Assembly (NCBI GenBank): GCA_951640165.1
Contig: OX621266.1
Location: forward strand, 8,742,001 to 8,806,000
Length of the DNA: 64,000 bases
Origin: Pseudoips prasinana
Lineage: Eukaryota > Arthropoda > Insecta > Lepidoptera > Nolidae
Direction of reading: 5' to 3'
Part shown: one piece after another, positions 1-8,224 of the stretch
Numbering within the stretch: the stretch's first letter is position 1
Layout: the number at the start of each line of letters is the position of its first letter
The notes under the pieces: model-generated
Seen by the model: only the letters and a program-made list of their open reading frames with translations
What the model was told of the DNA's origin: nothing
Database searches by the model: none
Made by a program: the position numbers and the translations under genes

Positions 1-527
1 CAACGATGTGGCGAAGGTAGGAAGGCACCCGATGATACCGCAGTGCCTCCCGAATGCAACTCCAGGGCAGGGTGTTGAAGGCGTTGGAGATGTCCAAGGA
101 CACCGCCAACATCACCCCACCCCGGGACACCGCTTCCTCCGCCAGGCCTCTCACCCTCGACACAGCGTGTATGGTAGAGCGCCCATGCCGAAAGCCGAAC
201 TGGCTCTCGTCCAGGTCCGGCCCCTCTCCGCACAAGTGGCCGACGAGGCGGGCTGCGATTATCCGCTCAAGCAGCTTGCCAACCTCGTCCAGCAGCACTA
301 TGGGCCGGTACCCAGACGGTGAGTCCGCAGGGCGCCCCGCCTTTCTGAGCAGGACCAGACGACCAGATTTCCACAAGGTGGGAAACTGGCCCCGCTCAAG
401 GCACGCTGTGTAGAGACCTCTCAGTTGGGGACCCAGCTCCTTCAGAGCGAGGGCCAACGCACAGCCGTGAATCCCGTCGGGCCCCGGAGCCACGTTTTTG
501 GCCCGGAGCCGCATCACGGCCGAACCT
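1..527 (-). CDS. Element A: partial R1-clade (SART-like) ORF2, reverse transcriptase N-terminal part
   Basis: This is an uninterrupted minus-strand reading frame that runs off the left edge of the window. Read 5' to 3' it shows the R1-clade RT blocks in order: APGPDGIHG, a YRPIVLLDEVGKL block, SQFGFRHGRST and SLDISNAFNTLPW. It would encode the reverse transcriptase that copies element RNA at a nicked target. The sequence is closer to element J (44-46 kb, SLDIKNAFNTLPW) than to the neighbouring element B, so it belongs to a different subfamily. The 5' side is truncated at about base 523, where it meets the poly(T) of element B through a GGTT overlap. No endonuclease region remains, so this is a dead fragment unless the missing part lies elsewhere. 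Confidence 0.85.
511..527 (-). other. Shared 16-bp junction scar (copy 1)
   Basis: On the minus strand GGTTCGGCCGTGATGC sits between the poly(A) of element B and the RT frame of element A. Here the CGGCCGTGATGC part reads on naturally as element A coding sequence. The same string recurs at 2180-2195 next to an unrelated truncation point. Confidence 0.7.
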
Positions 528-2180
528 TTTTTTTTTTTTTTTTTTTTTTGTTTGCGCTGGGAAAAAATGCGTTACGCATACCCGCCCATTGGGGGATGGA
601 CGGGTTATGTGGGACTCTCCGGCTACTCCGGCATACCCACTAAAATAACCCAGCGGCACTCCCGCATCGTCTGTGTGGAGGAGGACTGGGAAACCGGCTC
701 AGCCTTTACGTCCAGTCCCCCGCCGACGACCGCCCGCCTTTACAGCGGGGCCCGCACGCCCCTCCCTTTAGTGGAGGGGCCTGGGAACGACCGTGAGTGC
801 TCGGCCGTTCCCGCCCGACGAGGGTGGTGATTAGTGCAATGCGAGCGAAGGCGCCCCCGCGCCTGTCGCCCGCTAATCACCACCAGAAGGAGGGAGGCGA
901 CGATCGTACAACCGCCGTCTCCCACCCCTTCTTCGCCTGCGGAGCGGCGGCGCGAGAGGATCATCCTCCCGCGCACGCTCCGCCGCCTCCTTTTGCGACA
1001 TGACATTCTCGCAAAAGGAGGCAACCGCCGCCCAAGCCTCCTCACTCCCCAGCATGGAGTTGACCACACTGGGAAGTGAGAGGTCCTGCCCGACCACATC
1101 AGTCAGGGCACGGCGCAGCTCAGCCCAGGCTGGGCACACCTCGAGGGTGTGCTGCGCCGTGTCCCCCGCGGCTCCACACTCGTGGCACGCCGGGGTTTCC
1201 TCCCTCTGGATCCGATGCAGGTGCGTTCCGAAGCAGCCATGCCCGGACAACACCTGCACCAGACGGAAAGAGAGGAAACCGTGGGGCCGCTCGAGCCAGT
1301 CCCGCAGGACTGGACCGAGCGCGTCCAGCGTCCGGCGTCCAAATGTGGCGGAGGCGAGGTCCCGTGTCCAGTGTAGGACGATTGCGTCCCTCGCCTCCCG
1401 CCGCACGGCATCCCGCTCTTGCGCGGCGGGGCGCTCACCCAGCGCCCTACGCCGCGCCGCCCACTCGTACACTCTGGCGAGCACCCATGCCTCCAATTCC
1501 CAGGGAGGGGTGCCGGCCAGAGCGCACGCCGCCGCAAAACCCACTGAGCGGTAGGCCCTCGCCACCCGCTGTGCAATGGCCCGTTGGGGCCTGCGGATGG
1601 CGGTTGCATTCTCCCTCCTGTGGAGGGAGTCCGCCCAGATGGGAGCCCCATATAGGGCCATGCTTTTGAGGATGCCGGCATAGAGGCGCCGGCATCGCTC
1701 CTTGGGCCCGCCCAGGTTCGGGAGGAGCCATGAGAGGGCGTCCGCGGCTTTTAGCAGGCGCGTCGACAGCCCGCTGAAGTGCGGGCCGAAGCGCCACCTG
1801 CTGTCCAGCACGAGGCCCAGATACTTCATCTGGGCCCCGACCCCTATCCGGACGCCCTCCACCACGATGTGGGCGTCAGGAGGGCAGCGCTGCCGAGGCC
1901 CGTGAAAGAACACGGCCTCGGTCTTGTTCAGCGCTACCCTCAAACCAAGCTGGCGGATCCTACCTGCCACTAAGGATCCGCCAGCTGAGGCCAGACAGGC
2001 CGCCTCCCTAAAATCCCTCCCCCGGGCAACGAGGAGAGTGTCATCCGCGTAGCAGATGACACTCGTGCCCTGGAGGAGGGTGCCGCGCAGCAGCCAATCG
2101 AATCCGATGTTCCACAAGAGGGGCCCTAGCACCGAACCCTGTGGAACACCGGACTCCGCGCCGTAGCGCCTGATCCTGGC
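527..2180 (-). mobile_element. Element B: 5'-truncated SART-like non-LTR retrotransposon
   Basis: The poly(A) tail appears as a T run at 527-549. The 3' UTR covers 550-872, and the ORF2 C-terminal half reaches 2179. The element belongs to the same subfamily as D, F, G, H and I, with a nearly identical 3' UTR and coding sequence. It is 5'-truncated in the RT domain, where it joins telomere repeats (TTAGG on the minus strand, about 2191-2209) through the scar string. 5' truncation is usual for target-primed reverse transcription. Confidence 0.9.
873..2179 (-). CDS. Element B ORF2, C-terminal partial (RT palm to zinc finger)
   Basis: The open frame starts inside RT just before GVPQGSVLGPLLWN. 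It contains the catalytic YADDT motif, the thumb and connection region, and a C-terminal CHEC-H-C zinc finger (CHECG..AQHTLEVC) typical of R1-clade ORF2. The tail is highly basic, rich in RRRRRGGRRR. There is no endonuclease and no RT N-terminus, so it cannot be functional alone. The frame is free of stops, which suggests a young truncated copy. An internal methionine at 2132 is not the true start; coding sequence continues to the truncation point. Confidence 0.88.
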
Positions 2181-2196
2181 ATCACGGCCGAACCTA
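2180..2196 (-). other. Shared 16-bp junction scar (copy 2)
   Basis: The minus strand reads GGTTAGGTTCGGCCGTGATGCCAGG. The CGGCCGTGAT portion does not belong to element B: intact copies have a different sequence upstream of CCAGGATCAGG. It is identical to the 5' end of element A at 511-527. Confidence 0.7.
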
Positions 2197-2209
2197 ACCT
2201 AACCTAACC
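2191..2209 (+). repeat. Telomeric-type CCTAA repeats
   Basis: About four AACCT units lie between the 5' end of element B and the poly(T) of element C. This is the target sequence of SART/TRAS-type elements. Confidence 0.9.
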
Positions 2210-2396
2210 TTTTTTTTTTTTTTTTTGTTTGCGCTGGGAAAAAATGCGTTACGCATACCCGCCCATTGGGGGATGGGCGGGTTATGTGGGACTCTCCGGC
2301 TACTCCGGCATACCCACTAAAATAACCCAGCGGCACTCCCGCATCGTCTATTTGGAGGAGGACTGGGAAACCGGCACAGCCTTTACGTCCAGTCCC
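2210..2396 (-). mobile_element. Element C: 3' UTR-only remnant of a SART-like element
   Basis: A T run (2210-2226) is followed by about 170 bp matching the terminal 3' UTR of the B/D/F/G/H subfamily, ending abruptly at AGTCCC. CCTAA repeats flank both sides (2191-2209 and 2397-2410). It is an extremely 5'-truncated insertion with no coding sequence. Confidence 0.88.
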
Positions 2397-2410
2397 AACC
2401 TAACCTAACC
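2397..2410 (+). repeat. Telomeric-type CCTAA repeats
   Basis: Three AACCT-type units separate the remnant C from the poly(A) end of element D, in the same orientation as the other telomeric seams. Confidence 0.9.
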
Positions 2411-2748
2411 TTTTTTTTTTTTTTTGTTTGCGCTGGGAAAAAATGCGTTACGCATACCCGCCCATTTGGGGGATGGACGGGTTATGTGGGACTCTCCGGC
2501 TACTCCGGCATACCCACTTAAATAACCCAGCGGCACTCCCGCATCGTCTATTTGGAGGAGGACTGGGAAACCGGCACAGCCTTTACGTCCAGTCCCCCAC
2601 CGACGACCGCCCGCCTTTACAGCGGGGCCCTCACGCCCCTCCCTTAGTGGAGGGGCCCGGGAACGACCGCGAGTGCTCGGCCGTTCCCGCCCGACGAGGG
2701 TGATGATCAGTGCAATGCGAGCGAAGGCGCCCCCGCGCCTGTCACCCG

Positions 2749-5700
2749 CTAATCACCACCAGAAGGAGGGAGGCGACGATCGTACAACCGCCGTCTCCCA
2801 CCCCTTCTTCGCCTGCGGAGCGGCGGCGCGAGAGGATCATCCTCCCGCGCGCGCTCCGCCGCCTCCTTTTGCGACATGACATTTTCGCAAAAGGAGGCAA
2901 CCGCCGCCCAAGCCTCCTCACTCCCCAGCATGGAATTCACCACACTGGGAAGTGAGAGGTCCAGCCCAACGACAGCATTCAGGGCACGGCGCAGCTCAGC
3001 CCAGGCTGGGCACACCTCGAGGGTGTGCTGCGCCGTGTCCTCCGCGGCTCCACACTCGTGGCACGCCGGGGTCACCTCCCTCTGAATCCGATGCAGGTGC
3101 GCTCCGAAGCAGCCATGCCCGGACAACACCTGCACCAGACGGAACGAGAGGAAACCGTGGGGCCGCTCGAGCCAGTCCCGTAGGACTGGACCGAGGGCGT
3201 CCAGCGTCCGGCGTCCAAAGGTGGCGGAGGCGAGGTCCCGTGCCCAGTGCAGGACGATGGCGTCCCTCGCCTCCCGCCGCACGGCATCCCGCTCTTGCGC
3301 GGCGGGGCGCTCACCTAGCGCCCTTCGCCGCGCCGCCCATTCGTACACTCTGGCGAGCACCCATGCCTCCAATTCCCAGGGAGGGGTGCCGGCCAGAGCG
3401 CACGCCGCTGCAAACCCCACTGAGCGGTAGGCCCTCGCCACCCGCTGTGCAATGGCCCGTTGGGGCCTGCGGATGGCGGTTGCATTCTCCCTCCTGTGGA
3501 GGGAGTCCGCCCAGATGGGTGCCCCGTATAGGGCCATGCTTTTCAGGATGCCGGCATAGAGGCGCCGGCATCGCTCCTTGGGCCCTCCCAGGTTTGGGAG
3601 GAGCCATGAGAGGGCGTCCGCGGCTTTGAGCAGGCGCGTCGACAGCCCGCTGAAGTGCGGGCCGAAGCGCCACCTGCTGTCCAGCACGAAGCCCAGATAC
3701 TTCATCTGGGCCCCGACCCCTATACGGACGCCCTCCACCACGATGTGGGCGTCAGGAGGGCAGCGCTGCCGAGGCCCGTGAAAGAACACGGCCTCAGTCT
3801 TGTTCAGCGCCACCCTCAAACCAAGCTGGCGGATCCTACCTGCCACTAAGGATCCGCCAGCTGAGGCCAGACAGGCCGCCTCCCTAAAGTCCCTCCCCCG
3901 GGCAACGAGGAGAGTGTCATCCGCGTAGCAGATGACACTCGTGCCCTGGAGGAGGGTGCCCCGCAGGAGCCAATCGAATCCGATGTTCCACAAGAGGGGC
4001 CCTAGCACCGAACCCTGTGGAACACCGGACTCCGCGCCGTAGCGCCTGATCCTGGCCGTCCTATCCGCCAGGAGGACCTCCCGGTCCTCCAGGTAGTTGG
4101 CCAGGATCGCCCGCAGATATTGGGGCACTCCGTGGTACCGGAGTGCCTCCAATATGGTCGAGTGGGGCACGGAGTTGAACGCGTTGGCGATGTCGAACGA
4201 CACCGCCAACACGCCGTCCCCAGCCTCGACCGCCGCCTTTACTTGGCCCCTGAGTAGGGCCACCGCGTCGACCGTCGAACGCCCTTGTCGAAAGCCGAAC
4301 TGGGCGTCCGACAGGTCTGGCCCTACCTCCCGCAAATGGCTGTTAAGCCGGGTGGCGAGGATCCCCTCGAACAGTTTACCGACCTCATCGAGCAGAACGA
4401 TGGGCCGGTATGCCGAGGGGGAGTCCACCGGGCGTCCCTCCTTCCGGAGCAGGCAAAGCTGCCCCTCCTTCCAGATCTTCGGGAACCTCCCAGCCGTCAG
4501 GCAAGCGCTGAAGAGGTCCCGAAACCTCTGCTCCATTAGGGACGCCGCGATGGCCACCACCCGTGCGGGGACGCCATCCGGTCCAGGGGCCGTCTTTTTC
4601 GCGCGGAGGGACAGAACCCCCGCGCCAAATTCCTCCGCCGAAACCGGAGGGACCTCCTCCACCGGCGAAGCCACCACCCCCCCCAGTGGGGGGTTCATCG
4701 TTGGTGGGGTGAATTCGGTCCTGCGCGGAAACAGTGACCGAACCACCCCATCCAGCAACGCCGGCTCTAGGGTCTCCGTTAGTGGGGGGCCATAAGGGCG
4801 CAGCTGGCTCCGCGCCAGCTTATATGGCCTCCCAAACGGATCCCTGTCGAGTCCCTCCAGCATCTCGGCCTTTGCCGAGTCTTCGGCGGCGCACATTGCC
4901 AACTTGAGGACCGTCTTTGCCTCTACGTAAGAGGCGTAGAGGCGGTCCTCCTCCGCCTGACATCGGCTGGTGCGCCGCCGACTCCGCGTGTAGGCCCTCC
5001 TGGCCTCCACGCACGCGGCCCGGAGCGCCGCCAGCTCCACCGTCCACCAATAAACAGCGCGACGGGGAGGCGGACGGCGAGACCGAGGCATGCTGGAGTT
5101 GCACACCTCGGTCAGGGACCCCCGGAGCCGAACCGCTGCGGCGTCGACGTCCGTGCCCTGCACAGGGGGCGAGAGCCAGTCCTCGAGGAACGCTGCCTCC
5201 AGGGCTGCCTCCCGGTCCAGGCGGGTGAGAGCCCACCGCGGGAAGGGAGATTGGCCCGAGCGGGCCATCCCCCGCGGGCTCTGGGTGGAGATGTCGAACC
5301 GCACATATCGGTGGTCCGACAGGGTCTCCACCATCTCCACCCGCCAGTTCACGACGCGGGCGGCTAGAACGGGGGTGGCGAACGATACGTCCACCACTGA
5401 CCCTCCCCGTTGCCGCACACACGTGTGAACATCCCCCCTGTTCAGGAGGGCCACGCCGCACGAAGCCGACCAAAATTCGGCGGCGCGCCCCCGGACGTTG
5501 CACGACGCCGCCGGGTTGCCCCAGGCCACCGACTTGGCGTTCAGGTCGCCCATTACGACGACCTGACGTGGTGCCGCCCTCCCGACGACTGCCGTAAGGA
5601 CTTCGAGAAAATTCTCGAAGTCCCTTAGAGGGCGGTTTGGGGAGAAATAGACCCCGACCAGGGCTATTTCTCCCCACGCGGCGGCCACGTATCCCGGACC

Positions 5701-5919
5701 CCTCTCTAAAAGCGAGAGGGGAGGGGAGTCCGTGGAAGGCCGCGACACCAACGCCACCAAGCCGTCCCGATCACCTAGCCAGCGGCCAGGTATCGAGTAC
5801 GGCTCGGCAACCACCGCCACGTCCACCAACCACTCGGCCACAGTCTGCATCAACAGATCCTGTGCCGCTCTGCAGTGGTTGGTGTTCGCCTGGAGGATTC
5901 GATGTTCGACTCTATGCAT
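2749..5919 (-). CDS. Element D ORF2: apurinic-like endonuclease + reverse transcriptase, 1056 aa, intact
   Basis: This is a full-length ORF2 of the R1 clade. The N-terminal endonuclease (about residues 1-215) has N14, the AEPY block with E39, MGDLNAK with D125 and N127, and LSDHRY at 200-205, which are the expected catalytic residues. RT follows, with APGPDGVPARVV, QFGFRQGRST, SFDIANAFNSVPHS and YADDT at about 665-669. A C-terminal CCHC finger sits at about 950-975, and the tail is basic. The protein should nick telomeric DNA and prime reverse transcription there. The start ATG (5917-5919) overlaps the ORF1 stop as ATGCATAG, so translation may be coupled to ORF1 termination. I see no internal stop or frameshift. 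Confidence 0.93.
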   Translation of the reverse strand: MHRVEHRILQANTNHCRAAQDLLMQTVAEWLVDVAVVAEPYSIPGRWLGDRDGLVALVSRPSTDSPPLSLLERGPGYVAAAWGEIALVGVYFSPNRPLRDFENFLEVLTAVVGRAAPRQVVVMGDLNAKSVAWGNPAASCNVRGRAAEFWSASCGVALLNRGDVHTCVRQRGGSVVDVSFATPVLAARVVNWRVEMVETLSDHRYVRFDISTQSPRGMARSGQSPFPRWALTRLDREAALEAAFLEDWLSPPVQGTDVDAAAVRLRGSLTEVCNSSMPRSRRPPPRRAVYWWTVELAALRAACVEARRAYTRSRRRTSRCQAEEDRLYASYVEAKTVLKLAMCAAEDSAKAEMLEGLDRDPFGRPYKLARSQLRPYGPPLTETLEPALLDGVVRSLFPRRTEFTPPTMNPPLGGVVASPVEEVPPVSAEEFGAGVLSLRAKKTAPGPDGVPARVVAIAASLMEQRFRDLFSACLTAGRFPKIWKEGQLCLLRKEGRPVDSPSAYRPIVLLDEVGKLFEGILATRLNSHLREVGPDLSDAQFGFRQGRSTVDAVALLRGQVKAAVEAGDGVLAVSFDIANAFNSVPHSTILEALRYHGVPQYLRAILANYLEDREVLLADRTARIRRYGAESGVPQGSVLGPLLWNIGFDWLLRGTLLQGTSVICYADDTLLVARGRDFREAACLASAGGSLVAGRIRQLGLRVALNKTEAVFFHGPRQRCPPDAHIVVEGVRIGVGAQMKYLGFVLDSRWRFGPHFSGLSTRLLKAADALSWLLPNLGGPKERCRRLYAGILKSMALYGAPIWADSLHRRENATAIRRPQRAIAQRVARAYRSVGFAAACALAGTPPWELEAWVLARVYEWAARRRALGERPAAQERDAVRREARDAIVLHWARDLASATFGRRTLDALGPVLRDWLERPHGFLSFRLVQVLSGHGCFGAHLHRIQREVTPACHECGAAEDTAQHTLEVCPAWAELRRALNAVVGLDLSLPSVVNSMLGSEEAWAAVASFCENVMSQKEAAERAREDDPLAPPLRRRRRGGRRRLYDRRLPPSGGD

Positions 5920-6738
5920 CGGACATCATACCCTCCTCCTCCACAGCCGCCGAGGTCCCAGCTACTGGGGTGGCGGTGGCAGCGACGGGCCGGGTCGGCG
6001 CCTGCGCTTTGCCCTTCTTAAGGGGAGGAATACAATTCCTCCCCTTCATAATGTGGCCCGCAGGGCGGCCACTGGCGGCACACACCGCGCAGTGCGGTGC
6101 GGTGGCCTCGCAGGAGGCGGCTTTGTGCCCCTCCTTGCCGCAGCGGTAGCAGCTGTCCGTCCTGTCAACACTGGACGGACAGAGGGCCCGGGTGTGACCG
6201 ATGCCGAAGCACCGGTAACACCTCAACGGCGGGACCTCAAGGGCCCGGACCGCCGCCGAGCTGAACCCGACGGCAAGCCGTCCCTTCTCGAGGACGGCTT
6301 TGGCAGCGGCGACTGGGCACTCCAGGCGAATTGCGCCCATGCCGCCGCGCCCGGGCCTGATGCCCCCGCCCTGCACCGCTGCGACTGCGCAGCCACCTAT
6401 GGCTGCGACCGCCGCTACCACCTCCTCCTTGGTGACGGAGTCGTCCAGGTCCGTCACCTCGAAGGCCGCCGACTTCACCGGCCTGGCCACCTTCGCGTCG
6501 TCCGCAATGACCTCTTGCAGCTTTGCTGCGAAGAGGTCAGCATTTTTCCCGCCCTCGGCACCCGGGAACTCGAAGATTCGGGCCCCAGCCTGTGTCCGGC
6601 GGCATGAGACTTTACCGATCCCCAATTTGGTGGGATCGGCATTTGCACGCGCCCGCACCATTATGGACGCGTACGTCTCACCCCGCTCCGCGGCCTTTGC
6701 GGTGAGCGTCACCACGACGGCCGCGGTCTTGGGAGGAA
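5912..6738 (-). CDS. Element D ORF1 (gag-like), C-terminal part with CCHC knuckles
   Basis: This is the C-terminal part of ORF1, the nucleic-acid-binding gag-like protein that packages element RNA and guides it to telomeres. It holds two canonical knuckles (CYRCFGIGHTRALC and CYRCGKEGHKAASC) and a third, variant CAVC...H...C finger, the usual three-finger layout of SART/TRAS ORF1. It ends eight bases into the ORF2 start. The reading frame continues upstream, beyond the first methionine at 6715, into a Gly/Lys-rich linker around 6780-6850. There it is out of frame with the N-terminal part, so in this copy ORF1 is split. Confidence 0.82.
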
Positions 6739-8061
6739 CTAGGTTCCTCTTGGCACCGGCTGGGGGCGAACCCTTTCCCTTTCCCTTGCCAGTCGACGAC
6801 TGACCGGCAGGGGTGGTGGCGGCGACGGCTGGAGCTGGAGGGGTGCTCTCCCCTTCCCTTTCCCTTTCCCCTTCCCGTTGCCAGTCGGCTGCGACTGGCT
6901 GGGAGTGGTGGTGGCGGGGATGGCAGGGACGACAGCTGCCGTCCTTTTGCCCTTGCCCTTCCCCTTACCGACCACCTTCGTCCAGCCCTGCTGGCTGGTC
7001 GGGGTGGTGGAGGGGAGAAGGGCGTCCTCCCTCTGGGAGGTTTCCACCCGTTCCTCTCGCCTCTTGTCCGCCGCAAGCGGCGGTCGGAGGCGTTTCTCCG
7101 GTAGGAGCCGGTCCTCGATGCCCGCTAGGCAGGAGCGAACGAACGCCCTCTCTTCCGCCATCACCCTGCGGAGGACATCCTCAAGGCCGGGGGTGGATGA
7201 AAGACCCTCCGCCGCAGGTATGGGCTCGGCTTGCGATGGCCGGGCCGTGGCTTCAGCCAGCTTTAAGTGCAGCTGGCTGACCTCCGACTGCAGGCGATCT
7301 ACTTTCGCCTGCAGTTGCCGCGACTCATCGTTGGCCTTGCGGCCCACTAGCTCCGCGACGATTTCGCGCAGACTCGCGGCCCGGCATTTTAGGGACTTCT
7401 GGAACGTCCCCTTTAGGTGGGAGGACTTGGCGGCGACCTCAACGATCGCCTCTTCGTCCTCCAAGGCCATCTTCTCCAGTTCGGCCAAGGAGTGGTCCGC
7501 GTACAGGACGCGGGACGCCCCGTACCCGGACTTTGCACGGGCGGCGCGCGCCCGTTCCTCCTGGGCCGCAACCCGCTCCTCCAGCTCTTGCTGGAGCTGC
7601 TCCCGCCGAGTCAGGTCCAGCTCTCGCTGGGCGTCAACCAAGCCCACATCGTGGGTGTCTGCCGCTGTAATTGCCTTTTTGGCCTTAATCTTTTTCTTTG
7701 GCTCCTTAACCCGAGCTGAACCCGAGCCCGAGGAGCCATCGGACACGACCTTTAGGAAGGTCCGCTTCCTCGATGCCGATCTCAATCGAGGATCGATCGC
7801 CATAGAGCTAGCATCCGACGTTACGGACTCATTGTCGGAGTCCGACACATCGCCCGCTCTCCCTCCGTAGAAGGCTCTGCCTTCCGACGCCGACGCGTCG
7901 CGTTGGCCCTGAGAAGGGCCTTTTGGTTGGCCCTGAGAAGGGCCTTTGGGTTGGCCCTGAGAAGGGCCTTTGGGTTGGCCCTGAGAAGGGCCTTTGGGTT
8001 GGCCCTGAGAAGGGCCTTGTTTCACAAAATGCCCGAGGGCATCCCGCGCTGGTTTGGGCAT
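6739..8061 (-). CDS. Element D ORF1 (gag-like), N-terminal part, frameshifted before the knuckles
   Basis: The N-terminus carries five copies of an 8-residue GPSQGQ(PK) repeat (24-bp DNA unit). A Ser/Asp-rich stretch, a basic KEPKKKIKAKK segment that could be a nuclear localisation signal, and a long Glu/Arg/Leu-rich coiled-coil-like region (roughly residues 140-260) follow. The frame then enters two Lys-Gly purine runs. After the second run (about 6850-6880) it is read in the wrong frame and stops at 6739, whereas the correct frame continues as the CCHC part. I infer a 1-2 bp indel in the G/A run. Element F has an equivalent but independent shift. Confidence 0.75.
   Translation of the reverse strand: MPKPARDALGHFVKQGPSQGQPKGPSQGQPKGPSQGQPKGPSQGQPKGPSQGQRDASASEGRAFYGGRAGDVSDSDNESVTSDASSMAIDPRLRSASRKRTFLKVVSDGSSGSGSARVKEPKKKIKAKKAITAADTHDVGLVDAQRELDLTRREQLQQELEERVAAQEERARAARAKSGYGASRVLYADHSLAELEKMALEDEEAIVEVAAKSSHLKGTFQKSLKCRAASLREIVAELVGRKANDESRQLQAKVDRLQSEVSQLHLKLAEATARPSQAEPIPAAEGLSSTPGLEDVLRRVMAEERAFVRSCLAGIEDRLLPEKRLRPPLAADKRREERVETSQREDALLPSTTPTSQQGWTKVVGKGKGKGKRTAAVVPAIPATTTPSQSQPTGNGKGKGKGKGRAPLQLQPSPPPPLPVSRRLARERERVRPQPVPRGT
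7903..8020 (-). repeat. 24-bp minisatellite coding GPSQGQPK, five units
   Basis: This is an in-frame tandem array at the ORF1 N-terminus of element D. The homologous region of element F (about 58464-58557) has four units, so copy number varies between elements without breaking the frame. Confidence 0.88.
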
Positions 8062-8215
8062 TATCTCCGCGTAATTCGTAGCTGCAAGGCAATATGGTCG
8101 CTACGATGCACAGTGCACTTTAGCCGTACCCAGTCTGCCACTCCGTTACGGTGGTCAGAACTGGGACGTTTCCGGGGAACGCGACGTGGACGCAAGCACT
8201 GTGGGGTGGTTCCCC
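8062..8215 (-). promoter_or_regulatory. Element D 5' UTR / presumed internal promoter region
   Basis: This is about 150 bp between the element 5' terminus (GGGG next to GGTTAGGTT) and the ORF1 start. Its ORF1-proximal part is conserved in element F. R1-clade elements usually carry an internal promoter here. I see no specific motif that proves one. Confidence 0.45.
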
Positions 8216-8224
8216 AACCTAACC
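8216..8224 (+). repeat. Residual CCTAA telomeric seam
   Basis: About two AACCT units separate the 5' end of D from the poly(T) of G, so two elements are stacked almost directly head to tail. Confidence 0.85.

Larger units (their letters stand above)
2411..8215 (-). mobile_element. Element D: essentially full-length SART-like non-LTR retrotransposon (about 5.8 kb)
   Basis: On the sense (minus) strand the order is: 5' end GGGGAACC directly after GGTTAGGTT; 5' UTR (8215-8062); gag-like ORF1 (8061-5912, one frameshift); ORF2 with endonuclease and RT (5919-2749, intact); 3' UTR (2748-2426); poly(A) (2425-2411). It is flanked by CCTAA repeats on both sides. The 5' UTR is about 150 bp. Its GC content is far higher than that of the satellites around it. 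It is the most complete element of its subfamily here. Only the gag frameshift visibly impairs it. Confidence 0.92.

Noticed and set aside
1000..1669. Long plus-strand ORFs in the GC-rich elements (also near 4097-4795, 9972-10613, 37880-38575, 50657-51703, 54661-55359)
   Set aside because: They are antisense shadows of minus-strand ORF1/ORF2 coding sequence, produced by high GC and biased codons.
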